Origin: Betaproteobacteria bacterium
GTDB taxonomy: Bacteria > Pseudomonadota > Gammaproteobacteria > Burkholderiales > Burkholderiaceae_D
Length of the DNA: 64,000 nt
Assembly: GCA_025362735.1 (NCBI GenBank)
Contig: JANYFL010000005.1
Coordinates: forward strand, 1-64,000
Direction: 5' to 3'
Shown here: positions 9,529 to 18,502 of the stretch, piece after piece
Layout: the number at the start of each line of letters is the position of its first letter
Numbering within the stretch: position 1 is the stretch's first letter
The notes under the pieces: generated by a model
What the model saw: only the letters and a program-made list of their open reading frames with translations
Told to the model about the DNA's origin: nothing
Databases searched by the model: none
Translations under genes and position numbers: made by a program

Positions 9529-11556
9529 ATGAATAGTAGTCCAATCGTGAGGGCATCAAAGCCACGCTTTAGATTCTTGCTTATCGTGTTGATGTTGCTC
9601 GTTGCGGTTGCAGTTGCAGTTGCTGTCGGAGGCTTCTGGTGTGTATGGAGCTTACAACCGAAACCTCTACTCGCGCCAAAAGCAGCTTTATTGCCGCCGC
9701 CAACCATACCGCCTGGATCAGAGTGGAAAAGTTTTGCCGCCGACGACGGTGCAACTCAATATTCGCCGCTCTCACAAATCAATCCGGATAACGTAACCAG
9801 CCTTAAAGTGGCCTGGACTTATCGTACGGGCGAAGCCACGCGTCACGCTGCCGATCTCGGCCACAGCTCGTTTCAGAATACGCCCATCCTCGCAGGTGGC
9901 TCATTGATTGTCTGTACACCCTGGTCACGGATCATCGCGCTTGATCCGGCGACAGGCAAAGAAAAATGGACCTTCGATCCGCAGATGACAATGAAGCAAC
10001 CCGGCTGGCAGAAATACATGTGTCGCGGTGTAGCCGCATGGACCGACCCTGAAGCACCTGCAGATGCGCCCTGTGCTGAACGCTTGCTATTCGGCACTAA
10101 TGATTTACGCATCTTTGCAATTGACGCCAAGACCGGACAACGCTGTACCGGCTTTACAGCCAACGGTGAGATTCAGGCAACGGTACCGGAAGGCGAACTT
10201 TTTCCGGGGGAAGTTCAGTTCAACGCCCCACCCGCCGTTGTGAACGGCGTCATGATCATCGGGTCGATGGTGGCCGACGGTGCCCGCCGCCAATCACCGC
10301 ATGGCATCGTGCGCGCCTACGATGCCCGCACCGGTGCGCAAAAATGGATTTTTGATCCGATTCCCAATGATCCCAATGATCCGGCATGGGCCACATGGAA
10401 AAACGATGGCGCACTTAAGTTCGGCAGTGCGAATGTTTGGGCCGACATGTCGGTCGACGCCAAGCGCAACCTGGTCTTTCTGCCAACGACGAGCCCTTCA
10501 TCCGATGGCAACGGCAGCGAGCGTCATGGCGACAATCGTCACGCCAATTCCACCATCGCACTCGACGCAAGCACAGGAAAAATTGTTTGGGAATATCAGA
10601 TCGTCCATCATGACTTATGGGACTACGATCTTCCCACCGCGCCGCTACTGACCGACCTGACAATCGAAGGGCAAACCAGACCCGCTGCAATCCAGTTGAC
10701 CAAAATGGGTTTGGTGTTCGTGTTTGACCGTGACACGGGCAAACCACTTTTTCCAGTGGAAGAAAAACCGGTCGCACAAAGCGATGTGCCGGGCGAACAG
10801 ACTTCGCCGACTCAACCGTTTCCGACAACGATGCCATCGCTGATGGAAACGCGATTCACTTCCGAACCGGGTTGGGGCTTCACCTTTTGGGACCAGAATG
10901 CCTGTCGCCATGAATTGGTGCAGTCGCGATCACTCGGTCTCTACGGGCCGAAAAGCAAACAGGGAACGATCCTGTATCCATGGTCCAGCGGCGGCTCGAA
11001 TACGGGCTCGCGCGCTTACGACCCCCAGCGCAAGCTCTTGATCGCGAGCGTGATTCGTAGCGTCGGCGTCATCGTGCAGAAGGAAGCGGGCAGTTCTGAA
11101 TTGGCTGTCACCCACAAGGCCGGTGATGGGAAGCCGCCTGTGTCGGGGGTCTTGCTGTCGCCCTTCGGCGCGCCATGCGGAACACCGCCTTGGGGAATGT
11201 TGATGGCACTCGACATCGAGAAGCAGAAAATCGTATGGCAAGTCCCTCTTGGCAGTATCGAGAAATTGTTGCCGCTACCGATTCCGTTGCGCTTCGGGAC
11301 GCCGATGCGCGGCGGTCCCATTGTCACCGGTGGGGGACTGGTCTTTGTGGCGGGGACGATGGACGATGCCATCCGTGCCTTCGATACCGCTACTGGCGAA
11401 GAACGATGGAAGGCGCATCTGCCTGCCGGTGGTCAGGCCACGCCAATGACCTATATGGCGAATGGAAAACAATACGTAGTGATTGCAGCAGGTGGCCATG
11501 CATGGATGAAAACCAGGCTGGGCGACTATGTAGTGGCCTATGCCCTCGATAAATGA
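9529..11556 (+). CDS. Membrane-anchored PQQ-type quinoprotein dehydrogenase
   Basis: A 675-residue protein with one N-terminal membrane anchor (about 15-39) and a PQQ beta-propeller. Recognisable pieces are WTYRTGEATRHA, LDPATGKEKWTFDP, the VHHDLWDYDLP element typical of membrane glucose/quinate-type dehydrogenases, and RGGPIVTGGGLVFVAGTMDD near the C-terminus. It lacks the five-helix anchor of Gcd. Members oxidise sugars, alcohols or cyclic alcohols in the periplasm and pass electrons to ubiquinone. The anchor is coded by a GTTGCN hexamer run (about 9598-9627). It diverges from the SUMF1 gene; the shared 118-base promoter region carries direct repeats TAATAACT (about 9475-9495). A decayed second tail follows it. 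Confidence 0.88.
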   Translation: MNSSPIVRASKPRFRFLLIVLMLLVAVAVAVAVGGFWCVWSLQPKPLLAPKAALLPPPTIPPGSEWKSFAADDGATQYSPLSQINPDNVTSLKVAWTYRTGEATRHAADLGHSSFQNTPILAGGSLIVCTPWSRIIALDPATGKEKWTFDPQMTMKQPGWQKYMCRGVAAWTDPEAPADAPCAERLLFGTNDLRIFAIDAKTGQRCTGFTANGEIQATVPEGELFPGEVQFNAPPAVVNGVMIIGSMVADGARRQSPHGIVRAYDARTGAQKWIFDPIPNDPNDPAWATWKNDGALKFGSANVWADMSVDAKRNLVFLPTTSPSSDGNGSERHGDNRHANSTIALDASTGKIVWEYQIVHHDLWDYDLPTAPLLTDLTIEGQTRPAAIQLTKMGLVFVFDRDTGKPLFPVEEKPVAQSDVPGEQTSPTQPFPTTMPSLMETRFTSEPGWGFTFWDQNACRHELVQSRSLGLYGPKSKQGTILYPWSSGGSNTGSRAYDPQRKLLIASVIRSVGVIVQKEAGSSELAVTHKAGDGKPPVSGVLLSPFGAPCGTPPWGMLMALDIEKQKIVWQVPLGSIEKLLPLPIPLRFGTPMRGGPIVTGGGLVFVAGTMDDAIRAFDTATGEERWKAHLPAGGQATPMTYMANGKQYVVIAAGGHAWMKTRLGDYVVAYALDK

Positions 11557-11589
11557 AGCGAGGCAATTTTTCTTACTCACCTAAACGAA

Positions 11590-11862
11590 GCACCCCGGTT
11601 CATTCGTCTCTAAAGGGAATTGCCATCGGCGCGACGATGAATGATGCCTTTCGCGTCTTTGGCACCGATACCAGTCACGAAGTTTTCAAGACTCACTTTT
11701 TCGCTGAAGGACAAGCGACGTCTATGATCTATCGATGACCCATCCATGACCCATAGGGCAGATGAACGACAATATGTGGTGATTGCCGCAGGCGGGCACG
11801 ATACGATGAAGACCAAAATGGGCGATTATCTGATCGCATACGCCTTGCCACGCAAAAAATAG
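11590..11862 (+). pseudogene. Decayed 3' end of a second quinoprotein gene
   Basis: Just after the live quinoprotein stop, the DNA again codes quinoprotein tail in pieces. One frame reads IAIGATMNDAFRVFGTDTS ... EGQATSMIY, matching FVAGTMDDAIRAFDTATG ... GQATPMTY; a frame change and stops follow near 11737. From 11759 another frame reads ERQYVVIAAGGHDTMKTKMG and then DYLIAYALPRKK to a TAG at 11860-11862, matching the live KQYVVIAAGGHAWMKTRLGDYVVAYALDK. It is the remnant of a tandem copy removed by deletion. An aldo/keto reductase gene begins 27 bases later. Confidence 0.85.
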
Positions 11863-11889
11863 ATGGACTAAGAGATTAAGGAGAACAAG

Positions 11890-12849
11890 ATGAAACAACG
11901 CCGTTTGGGCAAGAACGGGCCACTCGTTTCTGCCATTGGTCTGGGTTGCATGGGCATGAGCATCGCGTATTCGAATCGTGATGATGAGGAATCGATTGCG
12001 ACGATTCATCGGGCGCTCGATCTCGGCATCAACCTGCTCGACACCGCTGAAATCTACGGACCCTTCGTCAATGAAGAATTGGTCGGACGCGCCATCAAAG
12101 GCCGACGCGATCAGGTGTTCATCGCGACCAAATTCGGCATTGTTCCGAACCCCGGTCCTGCACCTGCAAGAAGCAAAGATGGCAGACCCGACTGCGTTCG
12201 CAGCTCTTTGGAAGGCAGTCTCAAGCGACTGGGGGTGGAGACGATTGACCTCTACTATCAGCACCGCCCCGATCCGGATACGCCGATTGAGGAGACCGTT
12301 GGCGCTTTGGCCGATCTGGTCAAGGCGGGCAAGCTGCGTTACATCGGCTTGTCCGAAATGACGGTCGAAATGCTTGAGCGGGCACACAAGATCCATCCGA
12401 TTACCGCCGTGGAAAGCGAATATTCGCTCTGGTCACGCGATCCGGAGGAAGACGGTGTGCTCGCCGCATGCCGACGCCTCGGCATTGGCTTTGTGCCTTA
12501 CAGTCCGCTGGGTCGAGGTTTTTTGACCGGTGCTATCACGAAGCCGGAGGATTTCGCCGAGGATGATTTCCGGCGCACCCAACCGCGCTACCAGGGTGAG
12601 AATTTCTTCAAGAATCTGGCCTTGGTCACCAAAGCACAGGAGCTTGCGCACCGCGTCGGCTGCACGCCAGGCCAACTTGCACTGGCCTGGGTGCTTGCGC
12701 AAGGCGAAGACCTCGTTCCGATTCCCGGCACCAAGCGCCGCAAATATTTGGAAGAAAACATTGGTGCTCTCGACGTCCATTTAAGTGCGGAACTGGTTGC
12801 AGAACTTGACGCCGTTTTTCCGGCCGGAGCTGCAGCCGGCAGGCGTTGA
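11890..12849 (+). CDS. Aldo/keto reductase (AKR13/YakC-like)
   Basis: A 319-residue aldo/keto reductase. Tetrad residues are seen in [10 protein letters not shown] (Asp, Tyr), IATKFG (Lys) and [11 protein letters not shown] (His). The N-terminus [20 protein letters not shown] and the [15 protein letters not shown] cofactor loop near the C-terminus fit the AKR11/AKR13 type. The start is preceded by the ribosome site AAGGAG. It heads a co-oriented run with the crotonase-fold gene and the racemase-like gene. Only distantly like the reductase at 7227-8201, so the two are unlikely to be a recent duplicate. Confidence 0.9.
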   Translation: MKQRRLGKNGPLVSAIGLGCMGMSIAYSNRDDEESIATIHRALDLGINLLDTAEIYGPFVNEELVGRAIKGRRDQVFIATKFGIVPNPGPAPARSKDGRPDCVRSSLEGSLKRLGVETIDLYYQHRPDPDTPIEETVGALADLVKAGKLRYIGLSEMTVEMLERAHKIHPITAVESEYSLWSRDPEEDGVLAACRRLGIGFVPYSPLGRGFLTGAITKPEDFAEDDFRRTQPRYQGENFFKNLALVTKAQELAHRVGCTPGQLALAWVLAQGEDLVPIPGTKRRKYLEENIGALDVHLSAELVAELDAVFPAGAAAGRR

Positions 12850-12972
12850 ATTCATAGCTGATGATTCATGGAATGCATTCCGAACGCATCAAGCAAATGA
12901 TTTTGGCAAAATGCTAATGTGTGTTCTGTTTCTGATTTCGTCCCTCCTTGCAGCCATAAGAAAGAGCATTCA

Positions 12973-13734
12973 ATGACTCCCAATTACTTTGATCGATTTC
13001 CCAATATTGCGTTGAAGCGCGATGAACGCGGCATTCTTGAAATGCGCCTGCACAGTGATGGTGGCGTTTTCCGGTTCAGCGCAAGCGCGCGCACTCAAAT
13101 CGTTGAAGCCTTCAATGAAATCGGCCGTGACCGCGACAATCGCATCGTTATTTTTACCGGCACCGGCGATATCTGGTGCGGCGAATTTGATCGCCGTCCA
13201 CACGTCAGTCCTGACCCTTCATTGAATCTTGCAGAACGCTGGAATATCCAATACTGGGAAGGACGCAAGCTGCTGCAGAACATGCTTGATATCGATGTCC
13301 CGATGATTGCCGCCGTCAACGGCCCGGCCTTGATTCATAGCGAGTATCTGCTGACCTGCGATATTGTTCTGGCTGCCGAGAATGCGGCGTTTCAGGATTT
13401 GCCGCATCTCAACAATGGCGTTTCGCCCACTGATGGCGTTCATGTCCTGTGGCCGCATGTTCTGGGGCCGGTGCGAGGCAATTATTTTCTGCTCACGCAA
13501 CAGCGCATCGAGGCTGCAGAAGCCCTCACCCTTGGCGTATGCAATGAGGTGCTGCCGGCTGACGCGCTGCTTAACCGTGCCTATCAGATTGCCGGCAAGC
13601 TGGCTGAACAGCCCACTTCAACCCTGCGCTTTGCACGCATCGGTCTCACGCAACGATTGAAGAAGTTATTGACCGAAGAGCTTTCTCTGGGTCTTGCGGT
13701 CGAAGGACTCTCGGCACTCTCTAAAGTGGTGTGA
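12973..13734 (+). CDS. Crotonase-superfamily hydrolase resembling 6-oxocamphor hydrolase
   Basis: 253 residues from ATG 12973 (AAAGAG upstream); an in-frame start at 12919 would add 18 atypical residues. The crotonase core is present: IVIFTGTGDIWCGEFD, VPMIAAVNGPA, LTCDIVLAAENAAFQDLPHL, GVHVLWPHVLG, YFLLTQQ, LGVCNEVLP. The layout, especially FQDLPH and the DGVHVLWPHVLG segment, matches my memory of Rhodococcus 6-oxocamphor hydrolase, which cleaves a cyclic 1,3-diketone using His and Asp in those positions, better than it matches CoA-dependent hydratases. If right, it performs retro-Claisen ring opening to a keto acid, which the ligase at 18503-20119 could then activate. A CoA hydratase remains possible. 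Confidence 0.75.
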   Translation: MTPNYFDRFPNIALKRDERGILEMRLHSDGGVFRFSASARTQIVEAFNEIGRDRDNRIVIFTGTGDIWCGEFDRRPHVSPDPSLNLAERWNIQYWEGRKLLQNMLDIDVPMIAAVNGPALIHSEYLLTCDIVLAAENAAFQDLPHLNNGVSPTDGVHVLWPHVLGPVRGNYFLLTQQRIEAAEALTLGVCNEVLPADALLNRAYQIAGKLAEQPTSTLRFARIGLTQRLKKLLTEELSLGLAVEGLSALSKVV

Positions 13735-13768
13735 TTGGTCAGCACCTGCCCATTTGTCAAGGACAGTC

Positions 13769-14497
13769 ATGAACCAGAAATCTGAAATCAAAATCGGCGT
13801 TGTCGTTCCTGCGGGCAGCATTGTCCATGAGCGGGAATTCAAGCGCCTGCATAATGAGGGCGTGCAGTTTCGTTTTCTGGGCTTTGCCTACCCGATGAAT
13901 AGCAGCGACTTCTGCACGGATTTTGCCAAGGCGATGCTTCCACCGATTGAGGAATTCAAGGCCTGGGGCGCAGAACTCGTGTTGATCGGCTGCACGACCG
14001 CGACCATGGTCTGCAACGCCGAATCATGGCGCACTGACCTTGAAAAAATTGCCGGGGTCCCGATTGTCACGGCGGCCAGTGCTTCACGCGATGCGATCGC
14101 CGCATTCGGTGCGAAATCCTTGGCCATCGCATCACCTTATGGCGACCGGGCCAATGCGACTGTTGCGACCTTCATCAAATCGCTGGGCGTGGAGATTGCG
14201 GTACTCAAGGGACAGAATATTGATCGCACCCTCGACAACTGGTTTGCACAGGCTCCCAGGATGACCGGCCAGGATGCCCTTGAATTCAGCCTGACCGTCG
14301 ACGTTCCCGAGGCTCAGGCAATGTATTTGCCTTGCACGGGTGTGGATACTCTGGAAGCCATTGAACCGTTCGAGCAAAGGACCGGCAAGCCGGCATTCAG
14401 TTCTGTGCAGGCGGGTTACTGGGCCAGCTTGCGTCGGCTCGGTTTTGACGGTCGTCAACAAGGTTACGGCCGTCTATTGGAAGTGTGGGATTTTTGA
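13769..14497 (+). CDS. Asp/Glu racemase-superfamily protein (maleate isomerase/arylmalonate decarboxylase-like)
   Basis: 242 residues from ATG 13769, with AAGGA upstream. Two active-site-type cysteines sit in the expected mirror positions: LIGCTTATMVC near residue 75 and MYLPCTGVDTLEAI near residue 187. That two-Cys arrangement is characteristic of maleate cis-trans isomerase and the wider Asp/Glu/hydantoin racemase group; arylmalonate decarboxylase keeps only one. The N-terminus IKIGVVVPAGSIVHEREF is also like maleate isomerase. It closes the run begun at 11890, ahead of a strong hairpin. Its role would be isomerising or decarboxylating a dicarboxylate intermediate. Confidence 0.8.
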   Translation: MNQKSEIKIGVVVPAGSIVHEREFKRLHNEGVQFRFLGFAYPMNSSDFCTDFAKAMLPPIEEFKAWGAELVLIGCTTATMVCNAESWRTDLEKIAGVPIVTAASASRDAIAAFGAKSLAIASPYGDRANATVATFIKSLGVEIAVLKGQNIDRTLDNWFAQAPRMTGQDALEFSLTVDVPEAQAMYLPCTGVDTLEAIEPFEQRTGKPAFSSVQAGYWASLRRLGFDGRQQGYGRLLEVWDF

Positions 14498-14503
14498 GCG
14501 TCT

Positions 14504-14535
14504 GTGATACTGAATCACCCTCGATTCAGTATCAC
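14504..14535. terminator. Bidirectional hairpin between converging genes
   Basis: A perfect 13-bp stem, GTGATACTGAATC (14504-14516) with its complement (14523-14535), and a 6-nt loop. It lies seven bases past the stop at 14497 and 50 bases from the stop of the minus-strand gene ending at 14586, as expected of a shared terminator. Flanking T-runs are weak. Confidence 0.7.
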
Positions 14536-14585
14536 GATGTTTCAAGCACAGTTGCTGAAATCAAAGCAACTGTCTTCAATCTCAC

Positions 14586-15575
14586 TTACGGCAGATCACG
14601 CGCCAAACGCAAACTCTCCGAGTTGGCATGCTGATCGGGTGAAACGGGACCCGCACGGTGCGCGGCACGCACCAGCGATGGCGCGCTGTAATAGGCACCA
14701 CCTCTCAACATATGTTCCTTGCAGCCGGGTTCTGCCCAGGCGGATCCGTCGGTCGGCGCGCCGTTGTAGTCGGGATGAAAGCAATCCGCAACCAGTTCGT
14801 AAACGTTCCCGAACATGTCATACAGCCCCCAGGGATTGGGCGGATAACTGCCGACTTCCTGTGTGAACGAACGCGGTGAATTGCAAACCAGTTCATCCTG
14901 CAAACTCTTGGGCCTGCCGAGACGATCAAATGTTTCTGCCGACATGAAGTTGGCCAGCTTGCATCCGGCGACGGCCGAGTCACCCCAGTAGCGCGCGGTC
15001 TTGGTTCCTGCTCGTGCGGCATATTCCCATTCTGCCTCGCTCGCGAGACGGTAGGGTTTTCCAGTCTTTTGCGCGAACCACTTCACGAAATCGTTTGCAT
15101 CATTCCAGCTCAGACAAGCGACAGGATGATTGTCGTTTTGATAAAAGCTGGTGTTGCGCCAGGAAAATGGGGGGCGATCATGCCAATTGTCTTCTTCACG
15201 ATTGAAAGCACCACAGCCGCCTACGGGATCGGGCCGCTTCGTATCGGCAACAAATTGTGCGTACTGGCCGCGCGTCACTTCGGTCCGGGCCAACGCGAAA
15301 GCCTTTTTAAAAGTAACCCGATGAATCGGTCCTTCGCGGTCGAAGAATTTGGGAATCACACCTTCGCGTGTTCGCTCTTCGACGGTTGAACCCATGTCAA
15401 AAGATCCCGGCGGAATCACCACCATTTCAGGACAATCGGCGCAGTCCTTGAATGTCTTGATTGCAGACGCTGTGGTTTCTTTAACCTGTTGGGCACCCGC
15501 GGCAAAAGAAATGACTGCGCTCGAAACCATGAAAACCGCAGTAAACAGTGTGGAAAAAAGTCGGCGATGAGACAT
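14586..15575 (-). CDS. Exported SUMF1-fold protein 2
   Basis: 329 residues with a signal peptide (about 1-28) and the SUMF1 core: DCPEMVVIPPGSFDMG, HPVACLSWNDANDF, YRLASEAEWEYAARAG, WGLYDMFGNVYELVADC, HMLRGGAYYSAPSLVRAAH. The FGE catalytic cysteines are absent (YYSAPSL in their place). Closest visible relative is the protein at 8412-9410, sharing ... SKAVIRDCAHCPEMVV/KTFKDCADCPEMVV. It is 41 bases downstream of the lipoprotein version at 15617-16594 on the same strand, so the two are probably co-transcribed. Confidence 0.85.
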   Translation of the reverse strand: MSHRRLFSTLFTAVFMVSSAVISFAAGAQQVKETTASAIKTFKDCADCPEMVVIPPGSFDMGSTVEERTREGVIPKFFDREGPIHRVTFKKAFALARTEVTRGQYAQFVADTKRPDPVGGCGAFNREEDNWHDRPPFSWRNTSFYQNDNHPVACLSWNDANDFVKWFAQKTGKPYRLASEAEWEYAARAGTKTARYWGDSAVAGCKLANFMSAETFDRLGRPKSLQDELVCNSPRSFTQEVGSYPPNPWGLYDMFGNVYELVADCFHPDYNGAPTDGSAWAEPGCKEHMLRGGAYYSAPSLVRAAHRAGPVSPDQHANSESLRLARDLP

Positions 15576-15616
15576 GTTGACTCCTGTGTTTTATTTATTC
15601 GCTTCGGGCAAAAGCT

Positions 15617-16594
15617 TTATTTTGAAGATGGGGTATTCGATGCATCTGGATCGCGCGCAACTCGAAATCCGATGCTGCTGCTGCGATTGGTCGGAGCAAG
15701 CCAGAATCGATTGGCCGAACGCAAAACATTTGGATAGTTGTGCCACGAACCGCCGCGAATCACGCGACGCTTGCACTGTGCTTCGTCCGGCAACGGGGCG
15801 TCATAACGCTCGCGGAAACATTCTCCGGTCCATTGCCAGGCATTGCCCAGCATGTCATGCAAGCCGAAAGGGTTGGCCGGAAAATGCTTGCCCGGATTGG
15901 TCCCGCCATAACCGTCATCACACGTCAGATTGGCCTGCGCATCACCAGGATTGTCTCGATCAAAACTCCGGTCAGCACCGTTCGCGTAACGACAAAGGTC
16001 AGTAGTGCTGTCGCCCCACCAGCGCGCCGTAGTTGTTCCCGCACGTGCGGCGTACTCCCACTCTTCTTCGCGCACCAGGCGATAACGATGCCCCGTTTCT
16101 TTAGTCAGCCACGCTGCATAGGCAGCCGCATCATTCCAGGTGACGCAAACCGCCGGGTGCTGATCGGTCTGCGCAAAAAGTGGATCGCGATAGGAGCGAT
16201 TCGTCTGCATGCCCCACTTGCCATGATCGTCAACGGTACAACCTTCAAGCACCGACTGCCTGTCGGTGGCTTTGACGAATCGATCAAACTCGGCAACGGT
16301 CACATCATACTTGCCGATTGCAAACGGCTTGCTGAAGACCACCTCGTGTAGGGGGCGTTCAAAGCCCGCTGGTTCGGGCGCGCGTTTCTCGCGGGTTGTC
16401 TCTTCCTCGGTCGAACCCATCATGAATCGCCCGGCTGGAATCATCACCAATTCGGGCGCCCATGACTGATCTCGAAAACTGCGGCCGGATTCGGCCGGGT
16501 AACCGGACGTGGGGGTTGTCGGTGTGGGGGTTGTTGGTTTCACGCCCGCACAACCAAAGAGCATCACCAGACCGATCAGAAAAAATCCACGCAT
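15617..16594 (-). CDS. SUMF1-fold lipoprotein 3
   Basis: 325 residues beginning MRGFFLIGLVMLFGC, a lipobox with Cys15, followed by a TPTTPT linker, so it is anchored to a membrane facing the periplasm. SUMF1 core: PELVMIPAGRFMMGS, HPAVCVTWNDAAAYAAWL, YRLVREEEWEYAARAG, FGLHDMLGNAWQWTGECF, RRVIRGGSWHNYPNVLRSA. WHNYPNV replaces the cysteine segment of FGE. Third member of the set in this region; fused carriers or sulfatases are not seen nearby. Confidence 0.85.
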   Translation of the reverse strand: MRGFFLIGLVMLFGCAGVKPTTPTPTTPTSGYPAESGRSFRDQSWAPELVMIPAGRFMMGSTEEETTREKRAPEPAGFERPLHEVVFSKPFAIGKYDVTVAEFDRFVKATDRQSVLEGCTVDDHGKWGMQTNRSYRDPLFAQTDQHPAVCVTWNDAAAYAAWLTKETGHRYRLVREEEWEYAARAGTTTARWWGDSTTDLCRYANGADRSFDRDNPGDAQANLTCDDGYGGTNPGKHFPANPFGLHDMLGNAWQWTGECFRERYDAPLPDEAQCKRRVIRGGSWHNYPNVLRSANRFWLAPTNRSSSIGFRVARDPDASNTPSSK

Positions 16595-16702
16595 CCATCA
16601 CTCCCACTTATCTGCTTCTCTCAGCACAGGCATGGAGATCAACTCGCGCTGCCCATCCACTGCCAGTCCTGAAACCGGCAGTGGGTTGCACTCAACCAAG
16701 TA

Positions 16703-17350
16703 TTATTTGGGCTTGCGCTCAACCGGCCAGCCACCACCAGCACCCTTGCCCGTCTCAACGTGGGCAATGATTTCGATCTCGGTGATATAGCCTTTGACGA
16801 TCTTGAAGCGCTCGGCTTCATGCACGGTATAAGTTCCCTTGGGAACCGTCACAGCGACCTTGTACTCGGAGTCGCCCGCTTTGGTGACACCATCATCATT
16901 GGTTTCCTTCAGGTCCACGTCGATTCTAAAAAAGGCGACAACTTCACCCTTGGCTGCGTCCGTGACAAACCTTATTTCGCTCGCCTTTTCAACCATGTGA
17001 GTACGGGCGAAGCTTTCACGCACTTCGTGATCGCCCTTGGCATTGGTCAACGCGTTTTCAGTCCGGCGAATGGTGGGAGCAAGGGGAAGCTTTGAACCAT
17101 CGTGACTGATCAAAGCGCTGACATAGAGTTTTGCAATCTGCTCGATGCATGCTGCGGTCTGTTCAGTACAAGGGGGCTTGGGAGATACTGCAGGAACCGG
17201 TGCAATGGTCCCAACCGCATTAGCCGCAGTAGTTATATTGATATTATTAATGACATTCTGCGTAACTGCTGGAGCCGGAGCGGCTGCAGCACCCGCGGTA
17301 ATCATTGCGATGCCAAGTCCGATTGCAGAATGTGAAAGTGACGGGAACAT
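16703..17350 (-). CDS. Exported protein, DUF8021-like
   Basis: 215 residues with a signal peptide (GLGIAMITAGAAAAPAPA). The mature part contains YVSALISHDGSKLPLAPTIRRTEN, which resembles the start of DUF8021/NTF2-like domains that occur with sulfatase- and DUF1838-type genes in catabolic clusters. The middle (RFVTDAAKGEVVAFFRIDVD) fits an alpha+beta NTF2 barrel. Function is unknown. It lies between the SUMF1 lipoprotein and the DUF1838 gene, all on the minus strand. Confidence 0.7.
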   Translation of the reverse strand: MFPSLSHSAIGLGIAMITAGAAAAPAPAVTQNVINNINITTAANAVGTIAPVPAVSPKPPCTEQTAACIEQIAKLYVSALISHDGSKLPLAPTIRRTENALTNAKGDHEVRESFARTHMVEKASEIRFVTDAAKGEVVAFFRIDVDLKETNDDGVTKAGDSEYKVAVTVPKGTYTVHEAERFKIVKGYITEIEIIAHVETGKGAGGGWPVERKPK

Positions 17351-17589
17351 ATTAAATTTTTCCTCCAGGTAGACTTAAAAACATAGAACGCGTCGAACGA
17401 ACAATCATGGCGATGGCTTTGGTACCTATCATCGATGACAGAACGTTGATTGATTGTTATTCGTCGATATCGACTCGTCCAGCGGTATAAAAATCGTTCC
17501 CACCTAGCGAGAATTCGATCTCTGCGCCTACAACGAAGCTCCGCGATTGAAGCCAGCAGGCGTCGTCACGCCTTATTTCAATTCCTGCT

Positions 17590-18462
17590 TTATCGATCCC
17601 AAGCCATCACTTCAGCAAGTGATCCTGGGGAAAAACGTTCGATCGCTGCAATGCTATCGACTGGTATTTCTTCCGCGTTGGAAAGCGGTGCGCCATTGCC
17701 CTTGAAAAGGATATGGCCGGGCATACCGTGCATGCCTGTCCAGGTCTGCCATTCGGCAACGAGGTTATGCGCAACCGTATTGGGAATATGGGTGCGAGCC
17801 GGATTGTCAAGGTCGGCCGTCAAGCATGCGTAGTCTTCAAAATTGCCTTCCAGCTTGAACCATGAAATGCCCGGCGTCTGAAAGCGCGCGAAGCTTGAAG
17901 TCGTGATCCAGGCGTGTGACCCAAGCCGGCGAATTCGCATGTCATACGGCATCTTGGCTTCCGCTTTGTCAGCGGGAGAAACGACACTTGTCGCTGTGGT
18001 GTTGAGTTGACGTTCGCTTGCCTTCCCTAACATCGGCGCAGCCGTATCGGTCTTGCCGGTATACGGGTTGGGAATCTTGTCGGTAATTTCGTCGCTGATC
18101 GGGTCGCGATAGAACGCCCAGGATTTTTGCCGCATCGTGATGCTGCCATCGGCTTGCTTGATCATTTTTCTTGCCGCAACACCCGAATATCCATAAATGA
18201 GCCGGGCAAAATCTTCCAGCTTCACATCATCACCTTGCGGCAAGAAACCCCAGACCGAACCTTGCGTGAAATAGTAAACGGTTCGGCCGGACAGATCGCC
18301 GTGCAGCTTGGCCCAGAGCAAGTGGGCTTCAGCCGCGTTGGAAGGGGACAAAGGCTTGGTGAAGGCATGCGATGAAGCTGGTGCAGCTTCAGTCGCACGA
18401 GAGAGCGTACCGGTTACGGCAAGTGCCGCTGTCAATTGGAATAGTTCGCGTCGATTCAACAT
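17590..18462 (-). CDS. DUF1838 family protein, exported (Tat-like signal)
   Basis: 290 residues from ATG 18462, MLNRRELFQLTAALAVTGTL, with a twin-arginine-type signal. An open frame continues upstream to 18786 but that part overlaps the acyl-CoA ligase and has no family likeness. DUF1838 features: HLLWAKLHGDLSGRTVYYF, GYSGVAARKM, SWAFYRDPISDEITDKIPNPYTG, VAEWQTWTGMHGMPG. The biochemical role of the family is not established. The 240 bases upstream of 17590 (17351-17589) show no gene. Confidence 0.82.
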   Translation of the reverse strand: MLNRRELFQLTAALAVTGTLSRATEAAPASSHAFTKPLSPSNAAEAHLLWAKLHGDLSGRTVYYFTQGSVWGFLPQGDDVKLEDFARLIYGYSGVAARKMIKQADGSITMRQKSWAFYRDPISDEITDKIPNPYTGKTDTAAPMLGKASERQLNTTATSVVSPADKAEAKMPYDMRIRRLGSHAWITTSSFARFQTPGISWFKLEGNFEDYACLTADLDNPARTHIPNTVAHNLVAEWQTWTGMHGMPGHILFKGNGAPLSNAEEIPVDSIAAIERFSPGSLAEVMAWDR

Positions 18463-18502
18463 GGCTTGGTCTTTTAAGAATAGAGGATCAGGAAGATTGA
18501 AG

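Noticed and set aside
9598-9627. GTTGCN hexamer run as a phase-variation tract
   Set aside because: Units are six bases, so changes in number would stay in frame and only alter the membrane anchor length.
8412-16594. Sulfatase-activating formylglycine-generating enzymes
   Set aside because: The segment that carries the catalytic cysteines in true FGE lacks them in all three proteins and no sulfatase is visible.
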